Source: JAAYHV01 sp035268985
Lineage (GTDB): Bacteria; Bacillota; Clostridia; Peptostreptococcales; Anaerovoracaceae
NCBI GenBank assembly: GCA_035268985.1
Contig: DATFJV010000024.1
Coordinates: 1-14,510, forward strand
Direction of reading: 5' to 3'
DNA: 14,510 nt
A program made the translations under genes and the position numbers. Each line of letters begins with the position of its first letter. The first letter of the stretch is position 1. Shown here piece by piece: positions 7,818 through 14,510 of this stretch. The notes below the pieces were generated by a model that saw only the letters and a program-made list of their open reading frames with translations, was not told where the DNA came from and ran no database searches.

Positions 7818-8752
7818 AGGAAAATAAAGGTAAGTACTCTATTGGCTTTGTAAGTGCCCACTACTTAAACAAAGGGGAAGATAGTAACAGAGAAACAGTC
7901 GATTTACTTTTTCAACTTGACGAGATTTTTAGCGAAGTCATTGTAATTGACCCGAGAAAAGTAGCAACGATTTTTGATTCCCACCAAGGGAAATGTAAAA
8001 TATTACATGATGGTCGGGATATATCAGGAATTGATGGACTAATAGTTAGAAGCAGCAGGAAATTTAAAAAATCGTTAGAGATACTTGTTAAAGCTTTGAA
8101 TTTTAATGGTTGTGTTTTCCTTGATTCTCCTGAGAGGCATAATGGTGAAGAGCCTAGCAAAATGTTTACAAGTATTGATAGGATTGATACTGGAGTTGGT
8201 ATTACAAGTTGCTATGCATTTTCTATTGATGATGCAAATAATATGATTGACCAACTTGATTTTAAGAATAAAAAATATTTATCTAAACCTATCTTTGGAA
8301 GTAAAGGTAGAGGTATAGAGCTAGCGAGGAATCGCTCTGAATTAAAGTCAATTGCAATGCGTCATTTTAAAGGTGGTCCAACTTTAAATGAACCTTTCTT
8401 CGTTCAAGAAAAGATTGATATAAAGGATGAATATAGAGTAATGGTTCTAGGAGGAAAAGTTGTATCTAGTGTAATAAAAATTCCAGAGGCAAATTCAGTA
8501 ACAGCAAATTCCGCCACTGGAACCGTATTTAATCTCCAGCGGAATCATGAATTAGAGAGTTTTGTAGTAGAAAATTTAGACGATTCTGGTTTGTATGGGG
8601 TGGATGTTGCAGTAACGAAAAAAGGTAAATATTATATAATTGAAGCTAATAGAGCTCCTTTATGGTCTGCTTTCGAACAAGCAACAGATGTAAACATGTC
8701 TAAACTTATTACTGATTACTTTTTCAATAAAATAAACAACCTTAAGGGGTGA
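7814..8752 (+). CDS. RimK-like ATP-grasp ligase
   Basis: A 312-residue protein of typical length for RimK-like and graspetide-type ATP-grasp enzymes. Residues 1-115 form the pre-ATP-grasp domain. The ATP-grasp part shows the glycine-rich loop KPIFGSKGRGI (158-168), the hinge FVQEKID (196-202), EYRVMVLGGKVV (206-217), and metal ligands D264 (GVDVAV), E277 and N279 (IIEANRAPLWSAFEQATDVN). All expected catalytic residues are present, so it should join a carboxylate to an amine, or similar, through an acyl phosphate. The substrate is unknown, and I see no precursor peptide gene beside it. Its start overlaps the NTPase stop, giving coupled translation and suggesting fixed stoichiometry. As the last gene of the operon it may modify the NTPase, the membrane partner or a host molecule. 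Confidence 0.9.
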   Translation: MKENKGKYSIGFVSAHYLNKGEDSNRETVDLLFQLDEIFSEVIVIDPRKVATIFDSHQGKCKILHDGRDISGIDGLIVRSSRKFKKSLEILVKALNFNGCVFLDSPERHNGEEPSKMFTSIDRIDTGVGITSCYAFSIDDANNMIDQLDFKNKKYLSKPIFGSKGRGIELARNRSELKSIAMRHFKGGPTLNEPFFVQEKIDIKDEYRVMVLGGKVVSSVIKIPEANSVTANSATGTVFNLQRNHELESFVVENLDDSGLYGVDVAVTKKGKYYIIEANRAPLWSAFEQATDVNMSKLITDYFFNKINNLKG

Positions 8753-8759
8753 ATGTGAA

Positions 8760-8800
8760 TACTTGCTATTCTTTGAACTCTCCGAAAATAACGTAAGTCT
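8760..8800 (+). repeat. Dispersed repeat, short palindromic copy R5
   Basis: The right end (8775-8800: CTCCGAAAATA then ACGTAAGTCT) is almost identical to R1 and R6. The bases before it (ATACTTGCTATTCTTTGA) resemble its reverse complement with a two-base gap, so it is a collapsed palindrome like R6. It starts eight bases after the stop of the ATP-grasp gene. Confidence 0.65.
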
Positions 8801-8916
8801 ACAAAACAACAGGACCGAATTGATAGACTTTAGTTAGTCAGTTTTGATATGTTGCAACCAAAGTGTAAGTTCTTTTATAACCTTTTCATTGGGGGGTATA
8901 AAATTTTATTACTTAA

Positions 8917-8933
8917 AGTTGTTTAAGACAACT
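8917..8933. terminator. Weak hairpin between convergent genes
   Basis: AGTTGT pairs with ACAACT around TTAAG. On the plus strand a T run starts about seven bases later (8940-8945). The stem is short and the spacing poor, so it is at best a weak terminator for the operon, or for the lipoprotein gene from the other side. Confidence 0.3.
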
Positions 8934-8973
8934 ACCTACTTTTTTGAACTGAATGTTCCTGTTTTGTTAATGA

Positions 8974-10407
8974 TTAATAGTAAGTAATTAACCTCTCTAT
9001 GTATCGAGTGGCTTTGCCGTTGGAAAATGAAATCTTTTTAATCCAATTACCACTCGAATCATATTCATATTCGTATCGAGTTACTCTGCCATTTTCACCG
9101 CCTAATCCACTATTTTGATTTACTTCATAAAGGAGAGATTCTGTGGCTAAATCTTTATTATTATATTCGTAGGATACAGCAACAAAAACGTTTTCATCTA
9201 TAGGGTTTGGTTTTCCTCTTTTAAATATAGGCACAGAAAAAATTTTATTTAATGAAGTTCTTCCTTTTTCATCTAATGTACTTTCTTCAACAAAGGAAAG
9301 ATCTCCATTGCTATATCGGCTATACTTAATTTTCGTGTCACTATATTCATAACTAATGCGAGAATTGCTATATATTTCTTCTACTAGATAACCCTCATCG
9401 TTATAAACCATCACAACAGAACTATCTTGATCATCTTTAAACATAAAGTGATCATTTCGTATACGTGTCTTAGAGTCCTTATCATAGGTGATTGCTGAAA
9501 TATAATCTTGTATGAGAAACTTATTATCTAAATGATACTGCAAATATTGAAATTGATCGAAATCATCTTCTGAATAATAACCATTGCTAACGTAATATTT
9601 ATTAAAAAATTTATTAAACGTTACTTTATCTGACAAAACTTCATATAGATGCTTGTTGTTCCTACAATAAAGTTCAATGTCAAAATTATTATATCCTTGA
9701 TGAGCAAAATAGTCTTCAATGATTCGTCTAAAACCATCTAGCCCTTTCATTGGGTTTTCAATCTCTGGAAAGTTTAAAACAAATTGGTTATAAAATGCTT
9801 TATCCGTCATACTTTTTTTGAGTAACTCAATAAAATCATCAAAAGTCGGAAGTTTAGACTCCTCCTTGTTTTTGAAGCTGTCATGACTTAAGTAAGTATC
9901 CAAAATATTCTTTAATACAGAGCCAGGAATCATTCCCTTTCCATCAACATATTCTAGGGTCTTATCATTGGTCTTTCCAAAAAAATCTTCCAAATTAGAT
10001 TCTAAACTATTAGCCCAAACTCCATGAACAATGGACTTATAACTATTTTTATGGTCGATATCACAATACCATCGTGAAATTAAGTTTTTTCCATTTTCAT
10101 AAGTAAATAAATATTTCCACTTCAATTCTCCATTTCTAGTTTTTATTTTTTTAGATAAGAGGTAACCTTTCTCATTAAACTTTAATTCTTCAATTTCAAC
10201 ATATTTACCTCTTTCACCAGGCATTATTTTCCCTCTTATTTTTATTGGTTTATATTCATTAATAGTGACTTCCTTTACCTTACCCTTCAATTGGTACTCT
10301 CTAAAATCTTCAATATCGCTACGCACATAAAAGTGTTGATCATCACAAGAGACGATAAAGAATACTGAAAATAGAACTAAAAAAACAACAAATAATTTAT
10401 TCAACAT
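8974..10407 (-). CDS. Lipoprotein with YD-like repeats, unknown
   Basis: A 477-residue protein. Residues 1-20 form a lipoprotein signal peptide ending in the lipobox IVSC, with the acylated cysteine at C21 followed by DDQ. Near the N-terminus is LKGKVKEVTINEY, and then short beta-hairpin units of the type 'F-N-E-K-G-Y-L' (ELKFNEKGYLLSKK, MVYNDEGYLVEE, STLDEKGRTSLNK). The end, YEYDSSGNWIKKISFSNG followed by ERLITYY, is a pattern known from Bacteroidota lipoproteins with RHS/YD-like repeats. The central part (about 125-300) is more helical and unlike the ends. It is likely anchored in the outer membrane. The gene stands alone, convergent with the ATP-grasp operon and with repeats R5 and R6 on either side. 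No ligand or enzyme motif is evident. Confidence 0.8.
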   Translation of the reverse strand: MLNKLFVVFLVLFSVFFIVSCDDQHFYVRSDIEDFREYQLKGKVKEVTINEYKPIKIRGKIMPGERGKYVEIEELKFNEKGYLLSKKIKTRNGELKWKYLFTYENGKNLISRWYCDIDHKNSYKSIVHGVWANSLESNLEDFFGKTNDKTLEYVDGKGMIPGSVLKNILDTYLSHDSFKNKEESKLPTFDDFIELLKKSMTDKAFYNQFVLNFPEIENPMKGLDGFRRIIEDYFAHQGYNNFDIELYCRNNKHLYEVLSDKVTFNKFFNKYYVSNGYYSEDDFDQFQYLQYHLDNKFLIQDYISAITYDKDSKTRIRNDHFMFKDDQDSSVVMVYNDEGYLVEEIYSNSRISYEYSDTKIKYSRYSNGDLSFVEESTLDEKGRTSLNKIFSVPIFKRGKPNPIDENVFVAVSYEYNNKDLATESLLYEVNQNSGLGGENGRVTRYEYEYDSSGNWIKKISFSNGKATRYIERLITYY

Positions 10408-10520
10408 ATTGATAATCTTTATCTGTAGACGAAACCACCATTAACTCTGTTTCCAAATATAGTAAGTCCGTACGATCTATTAAGTCTTAATGGCATAATA
10501 ATTAAGAAAGGTAATTTGCT

Positions 10521-10552
10521 TTTGCATCTAAAGGCATCATGAAAAATGCAAA
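10521..10552. repeat. Inverted repeat upstream of the lipoprotein gene
   Basis: TTTGCAT (10521-10527) pairs with ATGCAAA (10546-10552) across an 18-bp gap, 114 bp upstream of the lipoprotein start on its strand. It could be an operator, but seven AT-rich base pairs can also arise by chance. Confidence 0.35.
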
Positions 10553-10581
10553 CATGGAATAATATACCTTATTCACAATGA

Positions 10582-10624
10582 AGATTTACGATATTTTTGG
10601 ACTGTCCGAAAATAACGTAAGTCT
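10582..10624 (+). repeat. Dispersed repeat, minimal palindromic copy R6
   Basis: Left arm (10582-10602) and right arm (10604-10624) are 21-bp inverted copies around one base. They differ at three positions, two of which still allow a G-T pair. The right arm is the family terminus: GTCCGAAAAT then AACGTAAGTCT. All interior sequence of the 170-bp form is gone. Confidence 0.85.
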
Positions 10625-11001
10625 ACAGGTTCATTAAAGAAGTACAACAATGTAAACATGCAAACTCTCTTTAAACCTCCAGCATTTACAAGTCTTTGCA
10701 CAAAGATTATATAAATCTGGACAATTTCTTCTTTACATTTTGCTAAGTACTTGTCAGCGCAGATAAAGCCTCGTATTTTTATAATATCACTAAGAAAGGT
10801 ATATCCTTTAGTGAAGTAGCTCGTCATAATAGCTGCGTGACCAGCATATGATTGGATCAGCCTGGATAATAGCATCTTTTAAGTAAAAGAAAAAGCACAG
10901 GTTCAGAAGTCGGGTTTAGCTGTAGCGAAACATATATACAGTGAATGTCCCCGATAGCTACGCAAATTGCCTTAGTATAAAGGTGAGTGTATATAACATA
11001 T

Positions 11002-11025
11002 GCCCTACAGAGGGTTGGGCTTTTT
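11002..11025 (+). terminator. Orphan plus-strand terminator
   Basis: GCCCTAC (11002-11008) pairs with GTTGGGC (11014-11020) with one T-T mismatch and loop AGAGG, followed by TTTTT. No intact plus-strand gene precedes it, so it may belong to a lost gene or to an unrecognised small RNA. Confidence 0.6.
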
Positions 11026-11817
11026 GAAGTTATATGAGGTATAAGGCGAAAGCTGGATGCACTGCTTATTAGAAGTCTAAGGTTAATATCGCAGGTAAGT
11101 AATTATCTGTCAGATTTTCCCGAAAAGGAAAATTAGAGGGATATTTATATCAACTTAAGAACAACTTTATAAGTCCTTCTACTTTTAAACTAAAATTAAA
11201 ATGATTCTATTTAGTCTGCGCGAAATTTACGTAGCTATTAATATAGTTTTTTTAGAATGTAGATTGATATATAATCGATGTTCAAACAATGCTGTATAAT
11301 GTAAATGAACCTTTTACATGATACCACACTAACTCATATTGATTGCTAGTTGACCAATTAGAATCTTCTGAGTAAATGTCCTTTCAACCGTTACTTGAAA
11401 AATTGAGTTTCCAACTCAAATAGGTATGTTTATATATAATTAGGTCTTGATATTTTAATTGATAGCCTCTATGACTTATAGATTGTTTGATTGTTATGTT
11501 TTGATGGGTTTTAATATTTTAATTAAAAACCTTTATTAGGGACGATGATATCTTAGTTATGTAATAAAAAAGTAACTTGTAACTAAAGGAGATGTTTATT
11601 GTAAATACTTGATCTGCACCTTTTACTGAAGTCTTTTTTATGCTTCAGGGATATTCGATTCTATCGGCTAGGTTTTCTGTTTATTATCTATTGTGAAGCC
11701 ATCTTATACTCTTTTGGGTATTAATAATAAATAAATGCAATTATATCAAGTATTCAATGTATTTAATCGTTCAACTAAGGCATGAAAGGGGAGGATTGGT
11801 TTATGGGGAAAATAGTT

Positions 11818-11846
11818 AAAAGTCCCCAGATCTCTCCAGGGACTTT
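11818..11846 (-). terminator. Terminator after the helicase gene
   Basis: AAAGTCCC (11819-11826) and GGGACTTT (11839-11846) form an eight-bp perfect stem around a 12-base loop, starting six bases after the helicase stop. On the minus strand the stem is followed by TTAACTATTTT, a broken T tract, so termination may be incomplete. Confidence 0.7.
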
Positions 11847-11851
11847 CAGAT

Positions 11852-14080
11852 TCAATAAACAACAGTTTTACTGCCGACAATCATATATTTCTTTAAACGC
11901 TGAAATAACTTCCTTACTTCAAAGGTCATATTAATATTTCCTCTACCTTTTAATATAGCATTAATATCACCTACCACAATAAGTTTTGATCTTGCCCTAC
12001 TCACTGCAACATTGGTTAATCTGGCTCCTATTCCGTGCCTGTATAAAACTCCTAGCTGACGCTCTTTTGATTCTACTAAATCCAAAATTAAAAGATCCGC
12101 CTGAGAACCTTGAAAGGCATGTATTGTACCAACATTAATTTTATCGGTAAACGCTTTCGACCATTTTTTTTGAGCAATTAATTTGTGAATTTGATTGACC
12201 TGTGCTCGATATGGTGTTATCACCCCAATCCCATCATTCATTTCGCTTACTTTAGGATGTGTTGTAAGAGAAGTTAAAAGGTCGTTGACAATATACTCAG
12301 CTGAAGCAATATTGTACCGTGAACCTCTGGAAGAGCTTTTGCATACAAAACCAGGCTCTTTACTGAGATCGTGATAGCTTATCACATTGCCTGAATTGGG
12401 GTTGTGGGGTTTAAGTAAGCGCTGTTTGGGATGGGGGTCTGTTTTCAACTTACCTTTATAAAACGGACTGTTGATTAAGCTACATATTTGAGGGTGAAAT
12501 CGTCTTTGAACGTCAAGTTGTGTAAGTCCAGGGTGAGACAGACTTCTATTGTAATTCAATCCTGCAAATTTGAATAAATCATTAAAAAGCCATTTGTCAG
12601 CCAATTTTGATCTAGATAAGACTACTGGCCCCAATTGGCGAAAGTCTCCAGTGATAATGATACGCTTATTGGCTTTAGCAGCCATTGGCATGAAGTGCGG
12701 TACCGACATCATACTCGCTTCATCGATCACTAAGTTATCATAATCAATACTGTTTACAGATGGGTCTACATGAAATTTTGCAGCTGTCGAGAAAATGACC
12801 TTAGCATTTGACACCCTGTTTCTAACCCTATTCGCAAGATCTTTTTTCAATCGATTTCTAAGTGATTTGAGTACATTTTTTTCATCGCCAAACTTAGCAT
12901 TGCTCAACTCCTTATTTTTTTGACGAATTCGTTTTCTTAGGTCATCAATTTGATGTGAACGAGGGAACAAATAATCTAGGTCTACTAGTTCTGGATCTCT
13001 CGTATTCCCAACTCTCAGTACCTGGCCGTTTTTAAATCTCAAATTGAATTGCTTTTCGTTCTCCAGGGTCTCTATTAGTGCTCTTGTAACATTATCTACG
13101 GCAACGTTAGCAATGCAGCAGACGAGAGTTCTTTCCTGTCTCATTAATGAGTTAGCTAAGTAGTGGCTTAAAGTAAATGTCTTGCCTGTTCCTGGAGGAC
13201 CCCAAATTATACTCAGATCATTTTTGTGGGCGGCTTTAATAGCTGCATTCTGATTTTTGTAAAGGGACGGCGCAAGAACTAATGATGTATCCGTGGTCAC
13301 TACTCGAGGTGAATAGTTTCCATTCAGTAGGCGGTTAATAGGTTCTCCTTTAACCAGCCGTATTTCACCCAGTCGGTCAATAAGCGTCTCCAGTAGCCAT
13401 ATTGGATCAATGATTACTTGACAGCTATTGTCTGTCAGGATTTCATCCACTCCATCATATAAACAATCTATAGTGAGAACTCCTTTTACTTGATCATAAG
13501 ACAAAATATCTAACTCATATTCAGTATCTCCGACTTTTAATAATGCGGGCATACCTTCATACACTTTAACCAATTGATCATTTTCAATGTCAAGTTTTAG
13601 GTCAAAAACTCCTTTCATTCCGCCATATTTGAGTTGTCTGTGACTCTTTATATAAAAGATGTTATTTTGGAGATCCTCTTTGGCAGCAACAATTTCATCC
13701 TCGACAGCTATTATCATTTCGTCAATCTTTTGTTGAGAACTTAGCACCTTAATTTTACCTCTAGCAAATGCTAGGTTATTAGATTTTGTGTTATCTCTTA
13801 TTATATCTGGATGATCTTTCAAGATTTTTTCTACGTCAAATCTGAACTGAGACTTCTTATCTGCTGAGTACTCTACATATCGTTTATAGTGCTCAAAGAC
13901 TTTGTTGAGATAAACCATATTCACTTCATCAGCTTTACCAAATATCTTGTTGGCAAACTGATTATGTGTGTAATGGCCATCCTGCATATCATGGTACAGT
14001 ATCATTTTGATCACATATTTTAATAGCTGCTTGGTATCTTTATAGTTTCTGGGCCTGGTAGGCTGTTTTGCTATTTGCAT
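11852..14080 (-). CDS. SF1B helicase, UPF1/DNA2-like
   Basis: A 742-residue ATP-dependent helicase. Motifs in order: Q-like KNQNAAI (275-281), I GPPGTGKT (294-301), Ia CCIANVAVDNV (321-331), II VIDEAS (451-456), III ITGDFRQLGPV (476-486), IV QRRFHPQICSLI (525-536), V VGTIHAFQGSQAD (650-662) and VI RLTNVAVSRARSKLIVVGD (687-705). The segment between Ia and II (about 370-425) is highly basic and helical, as in the stalk and 1C insertion of UPF1-like enzymes. Residues 1-270 contain helical and beta parts without a recognised nuclease or zinc-binding motif, so this is a helicase-only member. UPF1/DNA2-type enzymes move 5'-3' on single-stranded DNA or RNA. Related helicases occur both in housekeeping and in phage-defence loci. 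The gene lies downstream of the HTH gene, with a structured inverted repeat just before its start. Confidence 0.92.
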   Translation of the reverse strand: MQIAKQPTRPRNYKDTKQLLKYVIKMILYHDMQDGHYTHNQFANKIFGKADEVNMVYLNKVFEHYKRYVEYSADKKSQFRFDVEKILKDHPDIIRDNTKSNNLAFARGKIKVLSSQQKIDEMIIAVEDEIVAAKEDLQNNIFYIKSHRQLKYGGMKGVFDLKLDIENDQLVKVYEGMPALLKVGDTEYELDILSYDQVKGVLTIDCLYDGVDEILTDNSCQVIIDPIWLLETLIDRLGEIRLVKGEPINRLLNGNYSPRVVTTDTSLVLAPSLYKNQNAAIKAAHKNDLSIIWGPPGTGKTFTLSHYLANSLMRQERTLVCCIANVAVDNVTRALIETLENEKQFNLRFKNGQVLRVGNTRDPELVDLDYLFPRSHQIDDLRKRIRQKNKELSNAKFGDEKNVLKSLRNRLKKDLANRVRNRVSNAKVIFSTAAKFHVDPSVNSIDYDNLVIDEASMMSVPHFMPMAAKANKRIIITGDFRQLGPVVLSRSKLADKWLFNDLFKFAGLNYNRSLSHPGLTQLDVQRRFHPQICSLINSPFYKGKLKTDPHPKQRLLKPHNPNSGNVISYHDLSKEPGFVCKSSSRGSRYNIASAEYIVNDLLTSLTTHPKVSEMNDGIGVITPYRAQVNQIHKLIAQKKWSKAFTDKINVGTIHAFQGSQADLLILDLVESKERQLGVLYRHGIGARLTNVAVSRARSKLIVVGDINAILKGRGNINMTFEVRKLFQRLKKYMIVGSKTVVY

Positions 14081-14095
14081 TCTATTTGTTTTATA

Positions 14096-14151
14096 TTAGC
14101 CTGTCGGGTATTGCACAGGAATTACATCCTTTGGAATACCCAAAAGGCTAA
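14096..14151. promoter_or_regulatory. 56-bp three-stem inverted repeat before the helicase gene
   Basis: It reads TTAGCC-4-GGGTATT-4-AGGA-6-TCCT-4-AATACCC-4-GGCTAA, where numbers are unpaired bases. Stems of 6, 7 and 4 bp are perfect, and both internal loops are symmetrical (4/4). The element ends 15 bp upstream of the helicase ATG on its strand, so it would fall in the helicase leader RNA or act as a DNA site for a dimeric protein, possibly the HTH protein encoded next to it. Confidence 0.7.
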
Positions 14152-14225
14152 TGATTTAAAAATTTGCTACTGAGAGCGTTAAAATGGTGTTGCGAATCGA
14201 CCTTATTAGGAGGCCAATTAAGAGA

Positions 14226-14510
14226 TTATATGTGAGTATCGGTATTTATATTATTACCTTGAAGATCTGCGTCGATCTCTTTTTTATCAAATCGGGGAGA
14301 GCCTTTGATATAATGCTTACGAAGCTTCCCAATTTTAACCCAGTAGTGCACCGTAGAGACGCCTATGCCGAGGTATTTAGCTGTTTCTTTTATAGTGAAA
14401 TAGCGCTTTTCCTCAAACTTTTTCTGAGCCTTTAAATGATTTACAATAGGTTCCAGAGCATGGGTGACTTCTTGCCGAATCATCATCCTGAGCTCTGATT
14501 GTGTTACCAT
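14226..14510 (-). CDS. Excisionase-like HTH DNA-binding protein
   Basis: A 94-residue protein. Residues 5-35 form a charged helix, probably for dimerisation. Residues 37-83 (YFTIKETAKYLGIGVSTVHYWVKIG, then SPRFDKKEID) are a winged HTH of the MerR/excisionase type (HTH_17). The ATG is the last codon available on this strand at the window edge, but the N-terminus MVTQSELRMMIRQEV is typical of the family, so the gene is probably complete. Such small proteins accompany integrases or act as regulators on Bacteroidota mobile elements. The helicase gene follows on the same strand after 145 bp. The last ten residues are polar and lie outside the domain. Confidence 0.87.
   Translation of the reverse strand: MVTQSELRMMIRQEVTHALEPIVNHLKAQKKFEEKRYFTIKETAKYLGIGVSTVHYWVKIGKLRKHYIKGSPRFDKKEIDADLQGNNINTDTHI

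Larger units (their letters stand above)
10625..11851. other. 1.2-kb gap without a supportable gene
   Basis: All frames are broken into short pieces on the plus strand. A 100-codon minus-strand frame (10573-10875) runs through R6 and has no recognisable features. Short plus-strand pieces (about 10736-10975, including the fragments GISFSEVARHN and KSGLAVAKHIYSEC) look protein-like but are interrupted by stops and lie in different frames, as in a decayed gene; this is only a suspicion. Structured spots are a terminator at 11002-11025, hairpin 11114-11133 (ATTTTCC/GGAAAAT), hairpin 11403-11419 (TTGAGTT/AACTCAA), and two similar 25-bp AT-rich blocks at 11447 and 11511. Confidence 0.55.

Noticed and set aside
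7912..8160. 82-codon minus-strand open frame
   Set aside because: It is entirely antisense to the pre-ATP-grasp domain of the ligase gene.
10447..10468. Possible seventh repeat terminus (CTGTTTCCAAATATAGTAAG)
   Set aside because: Only about 16 of 22 bases match the family end, and the conserved middle is lost; too weak to count.
2157..10624. Integron cassette array with attC sites
   Set aside because: The repeat ends lack the attC core pairs (RYYYAAC and GTTRRRY), and no integron integrase is in the window. The cassette-like spacing is kept as a finding without that label.
10573..10875. 100-codon minus-strand open frame
   Set aside because: Its last codons read through palindromic repeat R6, and the rest has no recognisable motif or ribosome binding site. 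I could not support it as a gene, though it is not excluded.
14184..14435. 83-codon plus-strand open frame
   Set aside because: Most of it lies antisense to the well-supported HTH gene, and it shows no family motifs; it is a shadow frame.
1..14510. tRNA, rRNA or CRISPR array
   Set aside because: I saw no cloverleaf, rRNA-like stretch or regularly spaced direct repeats on either strand when reading by eye.

Overview
The window looks like an accessory island from a member of the Bacteroidota. Evidence: a DUF3871 gene (a family I know only from that phylum), a short RadC-type JAB protein of the kind carried on mobile elements, an excisionase-like HTH protein, a lipoprotein with a clear lipobox, low GC, and almost no Shine-Dalgarno sequences before the genes. 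I cannot place it to genus. No rRNA, tRNA, CRISPR array or recognisable transposase or integrase is visible.

Layout. (1) 1-1225: the 3' part of a DUF3871 gene overlaps a short radC-like gene by ATGA, closed by a strong intrinsic terminator. (2) 1226-10624: a low-GC accessory block. In order it holds an orphan membrane protein (minus), a small four-helix membrane protein (plus), a GIY-YIG nuclease-like gene (plus), a tight three-gene operon (plus: two-helix membrane protein, NB-ARC/STAND-type NTPase, RimK-like ATP-grasp enzyme) and a lipoprotein with YD-like repeats (minus). Between these units sit at least six copies, full or decayed, of one dispersed element. Each copy ends in the same 26-bp right terminus (core GTCCGAAAAT then AACGTAAGTCT), and all these termini point the same way. 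Two copies are about 170 bp with inverted ends; the last is reduced to a 43-bp near-perfect palindrome. (3) 10625-11851: about 1.2 kb with no supportable gene, but with an orphan plus-strand terminator. (4) 11852-14510: on the minus strand, an excisionase-like HTH gene and then an SF1B (UPF1/DNA2-like) helicase, separated by a 56-bp inverted repeat built of three stems with matching 4-nt internal loops.

How the genes may work together. The strongest candidate for an undescribed system is the operon at 4809-8752. Its NTPase has the NB-ARC motif series (Walker A, Walker B, the later 'SGYLP' and 'LHNIYREF' motifs) and a long helical C-terminus, but no N-terminal effector domain. The two co-transcribed partners, a membrane protein resembling the N-terminus of putative abortive-infection proteins and an ATP-grasp ligase, could supply the effector activity. 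This would be a split, NLR-like anti-phage module. That function is inference from domains, gene order and context; nothing in the sequence proves it. The repeat family bounding each unit suggests that the genes were gathered as separate cassettes or that the repeats mark a preferred insertion zone.
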